DNA from: Spirochaetaceae bacterium
GTDB taxonomy: Bacteria > Spirochaetota > Spirochaetia > Treponematales > Rectinemataceae
Direction: 5' to 3'
Assembly: GCA_026418115.1 (NCBI GenBank)
Contig: JAOABY010000001.1
Span: 1 to 64,000, forward strand
DNA: 64,000 nucleotides
Part shown: piece after piece, positions 19,678 through 28,215 of the stretch
How positions within the stretch are numbered: the stretch's first letter is position 1
How the letters are laid out: each line of letters begins with the position of its first letter
The notes under the pieces: model-generated
Told to the model about the DNA's origin: nothing
What the model saw: the letters and a program-made list of their open reading frames with translations, nothing else
Database searches by the model: none
Position numbers and translations under genes: made by a program

Positions 19678-19826
19678 GCGTGGCGGGCCACCACTCGAAC
19701 AGTGATTCTGCTGCAACAATAGCTGCCAGGATTTGAACCGCCATTTCATTCCTCCTTAATTCTCTTGCGTCAAGCGATATTCGGCCTTATGATTGGGATT
19801 GTTGTATTGCTGAAAAAGGAGGTACC

Positions 19827-21671
19827 ATGAAAAGACTTGGATTGATGCTGCTGGTGATCGTGGCAGCCATTGCCATGCCGCTGTCGGCTCAGCAGAAAAG
19901 CGTGGATCTGACCTTTATCGAAACGTCAGACATCCATGGAGCAATCTACCCCTACAACTTCATCACCGCAAAGCCCTTTGCAACTTCGCTGGCACAGGTT
20001 GCCAGCCTTGTAGCTGAAGAGCGTTCCGTACCTGGTGCGCATGTAGTGCTGCTTGAAAACGGCGACTCGCTGCAGGGACAGCCCACCGTCTACTACTACA
20101 ATTTCGAGAAGACTGCAGGCCCCCACATCTGGTCGCAGGCTGTCAATTTCCTCGGCTACGACGCCGTGAGCGTTGGCAACCATGATATCGAAGCAGGCCA
20201 TGCGGTGTACGACAAGGTCTTCGAGGAAATGCAGGCCCCCGTCCTGTGCGCCAATGCGGTGAAGCCCGATGGTGAACCCTACTTCCAGCCCTATGCCATC
20301 CTGGAAAAGGGTGGTGTAAGGATTGCCGTGCTGGGGCTCACCTCTCCGAAGATTCCCGACTGGCTGCCACCGCAGTTCTGGACCGGCATGGAATTCGAGG
20401 ACATGGTAGAAAGTGCTCAGAAGTGGGTCCGCATCATTCAGGAAAAGGAGAAGCCCGATCTTCTCATTGGCCTTTTCCATGCAGGTGTGGACTATACCTA
20501 TGGCGGTGTGACCCGCGATACCCGCTTCAATGAGAATGCCGCACAGGTAGTCGCAGAAAAGGTTCCCGGCTTCGATATGATCTTTGTCGGCCACGACCAT
20601 GCGGGATGGGACGGCATGGGATGGGACCCCGTCAACAAGAAGAAGGTCGAGGTCAAGGATCCGAATGGCAAGACCGTGTATATCTATGGTGCGCTCAACA
20701 ACGCCCGCAAGGTACCGGTTGTCAAGGTCAAGCTTACCTGGAATGAAGATAAGAAAGCATGGGACAAGATCATTCGCGGCGGTCTGGTGGACATGGCTCA
20801 GTACAAGGCTGATCCAGTCTTTGTTGAGCGTTTCCAGCCCGGTTATAATGAGATCAAGCAGTGGGTCGACCGGCCAGTTGGCAAAATGGACGGCAAGATC
20901 ACGACGCGGGATTCCATGTTTGGTGATTCGGCCTTTGTAGACCTGATCCATCGCATCCAGCTCGATCTCACGAACGATCCTCAGCTTGGACTCAAGCCTG
21001 CCGACATCTCATTTGCAGCACCGCTCTCGGCGGATGCCAGCATTCCCTCGAGCCCCGATGGCACGCTCTATGTCCGCGACATGTTCAACCTCTATGTCTA
21101 TGAGAACTTCCTGTATACCATGACCCTGACAGGCAGGCAGGTTAAGAATTTCCTGGAGTACTCCTACAAGTTCTGGTTTGACACCATGCCCAATGAGGGC
21201 AATCACCTCATCAACTTCCAGAAGGATAAGGAAGGCAAACTGGTTCTGGATAATCGTACCAACATGCCGATGACCGCCACACGTTACTACAACTATGATT
21301 CTGCCGCCGGCATCAACTATGTGGTTGATGTCACCAAACCTGCTGGAGAGAGAGTAATCATCACCTCCCTCTCTGATGGACGAGCGTTCAACCCTGATGC
21401 GAAGTACACGGTTGCCATCAATTCCTACCGCGGATCCGGCGGCGGCGGACACCTGGAATTCGGAGCGGGCCTCGACAAGGAGACCATCCGCACCATGAAA
21501 CTCGTGAATGGCGCCACCACAAAGGACCTTCGCTACTTCCTCCTCAAATGGTTCGAAAAGCAGCCCGAGGCGGTAACCGTACAGCCAATCGGAAACTGGG
21601 AAGTCATCCCTGCCGATCTTGCCGAGCTTGGCAAGAAGACGGATTACCCTCTCCTCTATCCTTCAAAGTGA
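19827..21671 (+). CDS. secreted 5'-nucleotidase / 2',3'-cyclic phosphodiesterase family
   Basis: Signal peptide, ETSDIHGAIYPY, NGDSLQGQP, VGNHDIEAG, GHDHAG metallophosphatase motifs; 5_nucleotid_C region. Confidence 0.88.
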   Translation: MKRLGLMLLVIVAAIAMPLSAQQKSVDLTFIETSDIHGAIYPYNFITAKPFATSLAQVASLVAEERSVPGAHVVLLENGDSLQGQPTVYYYNFEKTAGPHIWSQAVNFLGYDAVSVGNHDIEAGHAVYDKVFEEMQAPVLCANAVKPDGEPYFQPYAILEKGGVRIAVLGLTSPKIPDWLPPQFWTGMEFEDMVESAQKWVRIIQEKEKPDLLIGLFHAGVDYTYGGVTRDTRFNENAAQVVAEKVPGFDMIFVGHDHAGWDGMGWDPVNKKKVEVKDPNGKTVYIYGALNNARKVPVVKVKLTWNEDKKAWDKIIRGGLVDMAQYKADPVFVERFQPGYNEIKQWVDRPVGKMDGKITTRDSMFGDSAFVDLIHRIQLDLTNDPQLGLKPADISFAAPLSADASIPSSPDGTLYVRDMFNLYVYENFLYTMTLTGRQVKNFLEYSYKFWFDTMPNEGNHLINFQKDKEGKLVLDNRTNMPMTATRYYNYDSAAGINYVVDVTKPAGERVIITSLSDGRAFNPDAKYTVAINSYRGSGGGGHLEFGAGLDKETIRTMKLVNGATTKDLRYFLLKWFEKQPEAVTVQPIGNWEVIPADLAELGKKTDYPLLYPSK

Positions 21672-21723
21672 GCGCGGTGCCGGAAGACCCATGACTTCTC
21701 CGGCGTACAATTCTTTATCATGC

Positions 21724-21753
21724 AAAGGGCGGCTCGCCAGAGCCGCCCTTTTT
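21724..21753 (+). terminator. rho-independent terminator
   Basis: AAAGGGCGGCTCGCCAGAGCCGCCCTTTTT. Confidence 0.85.
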
Positions 21754-21855
21754 CAGTATATTTTTTTGTGTAATCCAACGCCCGCCCGTATGGGGGGTGA
21801 ATATTGCCAGCGGGCAGATGCCGCTGGAGGAGCGCAGTCTCCATGGAGGTACATC

Positions 21856-22413
21856 ATGAACAAGAGGATGTACACGGACATCGGGTCGATTTTCGACGAG
21901 ATCTTCGAAGCTGCCAAGGAATTTGGCGAAAAGATGAAGGATTTTGCTCCGGATTTCGACAGTTGCGGCCCTCGTGGCCCTGAGCGCGGGCCTCATGGCA
22001 TGGGTGGCGGAGCCTGGTTCGAAACACATGGAGAAGAGAGCGTAGACTACTATCCAGGGTATTCCTATCCGCCAATGAACATTTACATGCTGCCCGACAA
22101 GAGCCTCGTGTTCGAGTTTGCGCTCGCCGGCTTTGATGAAAAGAACATGACGCTGGCGTTCCAGGGCGACTACATGGTGTTCTCTGCGAAGATCGACGTC
22201 GAGCAGCCTGACGAGAATGTCCGCTACTTCAAACGCAGGCTCAAGCTCAAGGACATTGAGAAGCAGAAATACTATGTGCCGGCGGACAAGTTCGATCAGG
22301 AGAAGGTAAGAGCTGTCTTTAAAAACGGCATACTCAAGGTCACCATTCCACCCAAGGAAGTAGTCGATACCAACGAAGGCATCAGAATCGAGATCATCAA
22401 GGAAGGTGAATAA
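21856..22413 (+). CDS. Hsp20/alpha-crystallin small heat-shock protein
   Basis: alpha-crystallin core PPMNIYMLPDKSLVFEFALAGFDEKNMTLAFQGDYMVFSAK...FKNGILKVTIPPKE. Confidence 0.85.
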   Translation: MNKRMYTDIGSIFDEIFEAAKEFGEKMKDFAPDFDSCGPRGPERGPHGMGGGAWFETHGEESVDYYPGYSYPPMNIYMLPDKSLVFEFALAGFDEKNMTLAFQGDYMVFSAKIDVEQPDENVRYFKRRLKLKDIEKQKYYVPADKFDQEKVRAVFKNGILKVTIPPKEVVDTNEGIRIEIIKEGE

Positions 22414-22454
22414 TCCTCCGAGGGACGTCGGCGGTTGCTGCTCTTCAGCAAGGG

Positions 22455-22892
22455 TCAGCGACCGCTGGCATCCAGAGAGCGGGTACAGATCACATCAATG
22501 CCTGTTCCCAAAGCATTCTCCACCACCATGTCGCCAGATTTGACAGGCAGTTGTATTTCCATGGTGTGCAGCAGGTCGAGAAGCTCCTGAATGCGCTCTC
22601 TGGGAAATGGCTGGCTGGTTCTGACTGGCACTCTGCGCGGGATGCCATCGGAAGGTCCCGGATGCCGACCATCGGGCAGTACGGCAGCACAGGTTGCAGT
22701 TACGGTACGCCTTGGATTGAGCACTTCTTCTCTCGCGTACGCCTCTCCCCTCTGACAGCGATTCCCACTCACAAGAAAAGTGTCGTCATGGACGCTCACT
22801 TCCAGATGGCAACCCAGCGGGCAGGTAATACAGATCATACGGCGTACATCAGGTGAGGACTTCAGCTCGTCTGCAACACCTCGTTCGCTCAT
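22455..22892 (-). CDS. DUF1667 domain protein
   Basis: MICITCPLGCHLEVSV...VSGNRCQRGEAYAREEVLNPRRTVTAT; last gene of a glycerol-3-P oxidoreductase-like operon. Confidence 0.85.
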   Translation of the reverse strand: MSERGVADELKSSPDVRRMICITCPLGCHLEVSVHDDTFLVSGNRCQRGEAYAREEVLNPRRTVTATCAAVLPDGRHPGPSDGIPRRVPVRTSQPFPRERIQELLDLLHTMEIQLPVKSGDMVVENALGTGIDVICTRSLDASGR

Positions 22893-22911
22893 GCCATACT
22901 CCTCTCACGAT

Positions 22912-24162
22912 TCACGCCAGCGCAATTTCCACGACAGAATCCCGACCGGCCTGGGCGAGATCAGCCTGTGTAACAACCATGCTCAGCATCTCCGATGGCT
23001 GCACATGTGCCTTTCTGATGGACCGGACTACCTTGCCATCAACCTTCAGCTCAAGCCTGCAGTCGTTCCTCACTATCAGTGGGCGCATATAGAGCCTGTT
23101 TTCTCGCGCAGGATTCAGCCTGCCAGGAAGCACATACCGTATGTTGGCACCAGCTTTCACTCTGATTTCAGCCTCGGGTCTGTAGCCAGCCAGCCACTCC
23201 GAAGCAGCTGCACCAGCTCTCCGCGCTTCTTCCACTACATAATCAACAAGGTCATGCACATGCAGCACATTGCCACAGGCGAACACCCCTGGCATGCTTG
23301 TCATGAGCATGCTGTCCACCACGGGGCCATTGGTTGCCGGATTGATATCGATGCCAGCAGCACGGGAAAGCTCGTTCTCCGGCACCAGACCAACGGAGAG
23401 CAGCACCGTATCACAGAGAATGCGGAAAGCCTTGTCGTGCATCAGCGCTCCCTGCTCGATAGGCGTCACTTCCACCCCCTCCACGCGATCTTCTCCCACG
23501 ATATCCGTAACCAGATGGGAAAGGTAGAGAGGTATGCCGAAATCTTCCAGACACTGGACGATATTGCGCGTCAACCCACTCGGATATGGCAAAATCTCTA
23601 TCACCGCATGCACTTTGCATCCCGCCCAGGTCATCCGCCGCGCCATGATGAGCCCGATGTCTCCCGAACCGACAATCACGACATCCTTGCCGGGTATGTA
23701 CCCCTCGATATTCACCAGTCGCTGCGCAAGACCGGCAGTGTAGACACCAGCCGGACGGGTGCCTGGAATCCTGATATTGCCCCGGTTTCGCTCGCGGCAG
23801 CCCATGGCGAGCAGGACTGCACCTGCTTCAATCCGGCTGACTCCTTCTGCTGGCGAAACACAGTAGACAGCGCGAGTGCCACCTTCTTCCCGGATATCCA
23901 GCACGGTGGTGCACAGGAATGCGCTGATACCCCGGGAGCGAACCTGCGTCTCAAGACGCTGCGCAAACTCGGGCCCGCTGAGCTCCTCATTGAATTCGAT
24001 AAGGCCAAAGCCATTATGAATGCACTGCATCAGGATACCGCCAAGCGTTTCTTCACGCTCGAGTATCGCTACGGAATGCCCACGGCGGTTCAGTTCTATC
24101 GCAGCAGCCATGCCGGCAGCACCACCGCCGATGACCACAGCATCATACCTGGCCTGCCTCAT
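22912..24162 (-). CDS. FAD-dependent NAD(P) oxidoreductase
   Basis: YDAVVIGGGAAGMAAAIELNRRGHSVAILE; GVFACGNVLHVHDLVDYV; ATGA overlap with the upstream gene. Confidence 0.85.
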   Translation of the reverse strand: MRQARYDAVVIGGGAAGMAAAIELNRRGHSVAILEREETLGGILMQCIHNGFGLIEFNEELSGPEFAQRLETQVRSRGISAFLCTTVLDIREEGGTRAVYCVSPAEGVSRIEAGAVLLAMGCRERNRGNIRIPGTRPAGVYTAGLAQRLVNIEGYIPGKDVVIVGSGDIGLIMARRMTWAGCKVHAVIEILPYPSGLTRNIVQCLEDFGIPLYLSHLVTDIVGEDRVEGVEVTPIEQGALMHDKAFRILCDTVLLSVGLVPENELSRAAGIDINPATNGPVVDSMLMTSMPGVFACGNVLHVHDLVDYVVEEARRAGAAASEWLAGYRPEAEIRVKAGANIRYVLPGRLNPARENRLYMRPLIVRNDCRLELKVDGKVVRSIRKAHVQPSEMLSMVVTQADLAQAGRDSVVEIALA

Positions 24163-25586
24163 AGCTCGCCCTCCAGTATGCGAGACTTGCCCCCGCGCTT
24201 GGTGATCTCGTCATACCTCATGCCCGTCTCTCTCATGAGTATGCGGATGATTTTATAAGTGCAGAAACCACCCTGGCAGCGGCCCATCTGTGCGCGAGTG
24301 TAGTACTTGATGCCATCAAGCGTCGTATGCCCTGCACGGATCGCCTTGACGATCTCGGCTTCGCTCACGCGCTCACACCGGCACACGATGTCTCCATAGG
24401 CTGCTTCCTCTCTGACCAGCGCATCCAGCTGGTAGGGATCTGCATCTCTGGCACGGGGCACCTTGTGCACATAAGGATCCCAGGTGCGCTTTTCAATCAG
24501 CTTCAAACCTGCTTCCTTCAGAAGATCCTTTACATACTCGCCAATCGCCGGACTAGCGGTGAGCCCCGGAGACTGGATGCCTGCAACCTGTACAAATGCG
24601 GGCGCTTCCCTGGAGAGGGCAATATAGAAATCATCGCCATATGCTGCACGGAGGCCAGCGAAGCTCGTGATGACATCGTTCTCTGAAATGGAAGGGATCA
24701 TGGTCCTGGCCGAGTGAAGGATGTGTTCAAGCTGATCCCGGGTGGTTGCAAAATCCTGCTTGTCCCTGGCAGGGCTGGCTGTCGGCCCCAGCAGTACCGT
24801 GCCTTCGACGGTGGGTATTACTAGAATGCCCTTAGAGACCTCTGTGGGCACGGGAAAGATCACCTTCGATGGCTTGGCCTTTGTCGTTCTATCCAGGAGG
24901 TAATACTCGCCCTTGCGAGGCCTGATGGTAAAACGCTCGCCCCCGAATGCCGCCGATACCGTATCAGCGTGGAGGCCTGCGGAATTCACCACATAGCGTG
25001 CAGCCAGTTCGCGCCCATCAGTGGCTGTTATGATCCACCAGTCACCATCCCGGCGAGCTGCAGCAACTTCAAATTCGGTCTTTACCTGCACGCCATTTTT
25101 CCTGGCTGATTCCACGAGCGAAAACACAAAACGGTAGGGCTCCAGAATCCCGCCCGAAGGCGCATGCAGACCACCGACTACGTCCGGATTGAGCTTTGGC
25201 TCAAGCTCGAGCATGCGTTCCCGCGAGCACATCTCTATGCCTATGACGCCATTCTCAACGCCTTGTAGATAGAGCTGCTCGATGGCTCGCATCTCGTCCT
25301 CATGAAAGGCAGCGACAAGAATGCCGCACCGCTCGAAGGGAAAATCGAGCTCCTCATGCAGCCTGTCGAACATCAGCGCACCGCGCAGCTCGAGCCTGGC
25401 CTTGAGCGTGCGGATATTGTCGTGGAAGCCCCCATGTACAATGCCTGAATTGGCCTTGGATGTCCCAAGGCTCACATCTATTTCCTTTTCAAGAAGGGCG
25501 GTATCCAGTTCGTACTGTGAAAGCCTGCGTGCTATATTCGCTCCGCAGACGCCAGCCCCCACGATCGCTACGTCGTATCGTTCCAT
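24159..25586 (-). CDS. FAD-dependent glycerol-3-phosphate dehydrogenase-like oxidoreductase with BFD-like [2Fe-2S] domain
   Basis: YDVAIVGAGVCGANIARRLSQYELDTALLEKEIDVSLGTSKANSGIVHGGF; C-terminal DIVCRCERVSEAEIVKAI...GRCQGGFC. Confidence 0.85.
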   Translation of the reverse strand: MERYDVAIVGAGVCGANIARRLSQYELDTALLEKEIDVSLGTSKANSGIVHGGFHDNIRTLKARLELRGALMFDRLHEELDFPFERCGILVAAFHEDEMRAIEQLYLQGVENGVIGIEMCSRERMLELEPKLNPDVVGGLHAPSGGILEPYRFVFSLVESARKNGVQVKTEFEVAAARRDGDWWIITATDGRELAARYVVNSAGLHADTVSAAFGGERFTIRPRKGEYYLLDRTTKAKPSKVIFPVPTEVSKGILVIPTVEGTVLLGPTASPARDKQDFATTRDQLEHILHSARTMIPSISENDVITSFAGLRAAYGDDFYIALSREAPAFVQVAGIQSPGLTASPAIGEYVKDLLKEAGLKLIEKRTWDPYVHKVPRARDADPYQLDALVREEAAYGDIVCRCERVSEAEIVKAIRAGHTTLDGIKYYTRAQMGRCQGGFCTYKIIRILMRETGMRYDEITKRGGKSRILEGEL

Positions 25587-25629
25587 CAGATCCCCCAGTG
25601 GAGTAGCAGCCCTGGCCGGGTTGTGATGT

Positions 25630-28167
25630 TCAGGCCCAGCGTATCAGACCGGGTACAAACCTGCCATCGAGCGCGGGATGTGACGGCAGTACCCGGACGG
25701 AGCAACCAATGGATCCGGTTTTCTCACCTTTCACCACACAGCGGTATCGCCACAGCGCGCCTTCCTGCTGTATGGGCTCCATCGCCAGCCTCTGGCCGTC
25801 CTGGATTTCACCTCTGCTCGACAGCATGCCTCTGTAGCACTCAACAGCCACATCCTCAGGATTGAGGCCTGCCAGATCCACCAGCGCATCCACCGTGATC
25901 CTTGAGCCGCGTTCGATGACAGAAGGGGCATCATCGGAGAAATCCACAATGCGCACACCCGGCCAGGATCTCTCGATCCGTTCGAGGTAGGAAGCCAGCG
26001 ACATCGAAGGCTGGTAGTTGCTCTGCTCAAGGCGCTCGCTCTCCAGCAGAGCCGGCTCATAGTAATCCCTGTAGTAATCCTTGAGCATCCGGTGCGTTGA
26101 GAACATGGAGCCGATAGTCTTCATGGACGCCCTCATTTTAGCAATCCAGGCATGAGGGAGGTTGTCGCGACCGCGGCGGTAGAAGAGCGGCAGGATTTCC
26201 TGTTCGAGAAGGTCATAGAGATCTTCTGCCTCGATCTTATCCTGAAGTTCTTCATCGCTGTACTCTTCTCCCGAGCCGATGGCCCAGCCGATTTCGGGGT
26301 TGTAGGCTTCCGCCCACCAGCCATCAAGTACCGAGCAGTTGAGCACACCATTCATGCCTGCCTTCATGCCGGAGGTGCCGGATGCTTCAAGAGGACGGCG
26401 GGGTGTATTGAGCCATACGTCGGAACCGCTGGTCATGTAGCGAGCTATGGCCATATCGTAATCTTCGATGAAAACGATACGTCCGAACACATCATCGCGG
26501 CGGGAAAAATGCACCAGCTCACGGATGAGCTCCTTGCCGGGGAAGTCATGGGGGTGAGCCTTGCCCGCAATGACGATCTGCAAGGGCATTTCCCTGTTCG
26601 AAAGCAGGCGGATCAGCCTGTCGGGATCACGCAGCAGAAGGGTGCCACGTTTGTACGTTGCGAAGCGCCGTGCGAAACTGAGTGTGAGCACATAGGGAGA
26701 CAGCACATCGCTCGATTTGACGATATCGCCATCGGGCATGCCAAGCCGTGCATACGACGCCGCAAGGCGCTGGCGACAGGAAGCCACGAGGCGTTCCCGG
26801 CGGCGCTCATGCGTACGCCACAGTTCCTCATCTGAAATCCTGTCGATGTGATTCCAGTGCGCGGTATTGTCGGGCTCGAGATAGAATGCCGGCCCGAGGA
26901 AGCGGTCCAGAAGGCGCAGCATGTCGTGGCTGATCCAGGTTCGCGGATGTACGCCATTGGTCACCGAGCCTATGGGGATTTCCTTGAGCTCGAGTTCCGG
27001 CCAGAGCTCTTTCCACATTCTGCGGCTTACTTCGCCATGCAGTCGGGATACTCCATTCGATCTCGCCGAAAGCTTGAGCGCAAAGACCGTCATGCAGAAA
27101 CTTTCCGCATGATCCCACGGCCGTTCGCGCCCCAGACCCAGAAATTCATTCCAGTCCACACCGAGCGCGGCAATCATGTTCCTGAAATATTTTTCCATCA
27201 GGTCGATACCGAAGCGCTCATTGCCGGCCGGTACCGGTGTATGGGTAGTGAAAATATTCGTTGGAATGAAGGCCTGCATGGCTGCCTTGAAGGAGAGGCC
27301 ATGCTCCTGCATCAGCAATCGAATGCGTTCCAGTGCCAGGAATGCGGAGTGGCCTTCGTTCATATGAGTAGCGGCAACCTTGATGCCCAGCGCACGCAGT
27401 GCCCGCATGCCTCCGATTCCCAGCAGGATTTCCTGCTTGATGCGCATTTCCTTATCGCCGCCGTACAGCGTTGCGGTACTAACCCGATCTTCAGGGCGGT
27501 TTTCAGGTATGTTGGTATCGAGCAGATAGAGCTGGGCACGGCCGATATCCACTCTCCAGATTGCTGCATTGACAGTGTCGCCAGCCAGCTCTACCTGGAT
27601 CAGAACTGGCCTGCCTTCAGCATCAAGGCAGCGCTCGACTGGCATGTTGTACCAGTCATTCTCGGGATAGGTCTCCTGCTGGTAGCCGTCGGCATTCAGA
27701 TACTGCTTGAAGTAGCCCTGTCGATAGAGCAGCCCTACGCCAACCAGCGGCAGTCCGAGGTCGCTGGCCGTCTTCATGTGATCACCGGATAGCACGCCAA
27801 GACCGCCGGAGTAAGTCGGCAGGGAGACATCAAGACCATACTCCATTGAGAAATAGGCAATGACACCGCCATGATTCTTGCGATACCAGGGCTTGCTTCT
27901 CAGATAGCGCTGGAATCTCGCATAGACTTCCTCAAGGTCAGCCATGAAGGCATCATCCGCAGCCAGCTGATCGAGCCGCTCCTGACTGAGCATGCCAAGC
28001 ATCTTCACAGGATTCTGACCAGAAGCTGCCCAGAGATCGCTGTCGATGCGCATAAAAAGAGACACGGCATCGAAGTTCCACGAAAGCCAGAGGTTTCTTG
28101 CCAGCGTCTCGAGTTTTGCAAGCTTGCCCTTCAGTGCCGGCTTGACGGTATGTGCCACTATTCTCAT
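25630..28167 (-). CDS. glgP: alpha-glucan / glycogen phosphorylase
   Basis: GVIAYFSMEYGLDVSLPTYSGGLGVLSGDH, THTPVPAGNERF, EASGTSGMKAGMNGVLNCSVLDGWWAE; 845 aa. Confidence 0.93.
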   Translation of the reverse strand: MRIVAHTVKPALKGKLAKLETLARNLWLSWNFDAVSLFMRIDSDLWAASGQNPVKMLGMLSQERLDQLAADDAFMADLEEVYARFQRYLRSKPWYRKNHGGVIAYFSMEYGLDVSLPTYSGGLGVLSGDHMKTASDLGLPLVGVGLLYRQGYFKQYLNADGYQQETYPENDWYNMPVERCLDAEGRPVLIQVELAGDTVNAAIWRVDIGRAQLYLLDTNIPENRPEDRVSTATLYGGDKEMRIKQEILLGIGGMRALRALGIKVAATHMNEGHSAFLALERIRLLMQEHGLSFKAAMQAFIPTNIFTTHTPVPAGNERFGIDLMEKYFRNMIAALGVDWNEFLGLGRERPWDHAESFCMTVFALKLSARSNGVSRLHGEVSRRMWKELWPELELKEIPIGSVTNGVHPRTWISHDMLRLLDRFLGPAFYLEPDNTAHWNHIDRISDEELWRTHERRRERLVASCRQRLAASYARLGMPDGDIVKSSDVLSPYVLTLSFARRFATYKRGTLLLRDPDRLIRLLSNREMPLQIVIAGKAHPHDFPGKELIRELVHFSRRDDVFGRIVFIEDYDMAIARYMTSGSDVWLNTPRRPLEASGTSGMKAGMNGVLNCSVLDGWWAEAYNPEIGWAIGSGEEYSDEELQDKIEAEDLYDLLEQEILPLFYRRGRDNLPHAWIAKMRASMKTIGSMFSTHRMLKDYYRDYYEPALLESERLEQSNYQPSMSLASYLERIERSWPGVRIVDFSDDAPSVIERGSRITVDALVDLAGLNPEDVAVECYRGMLSSRGEIQDGQRLAMEPIQQEGALWRYRCVVKGEKTGSIGCSVRVLPSHPALDGRFVPGLIRWA

Positions 28168-28215
28168 GGAATGTCTCCTTTCATATGTATCATATGAACA
28201 TCGGGAAATATCAAT

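Noticed and set aside
19720-19744. tRNA T-arm-like string GGTTCAAATCC-like on the minus strand (GCGGTTCAAATCCTGGC)
   Set aside because: Stem does not pair correctly and no matching acceptor, D or anticodon arms are present.
19926-20951. 341-aa minus-strand ORF opposite the 5'-nucleotidase
   Set aside because: Antisense to an unambiguous secreted metallophosphatase; no independent support.
22780-24258. 492-aa plus-strand ORF opposite the FAD oxidoreductase
   Set aside because: Shadow ORF antisense to a clear conserved gene; the translation has no recognisable family motifs.
26848-27792. 314-aa plus-strand ORF opposite glycogen phosphorylase
   Set aside because: Shadow ORF; the minus-strand phosphorylase motifs are clear.
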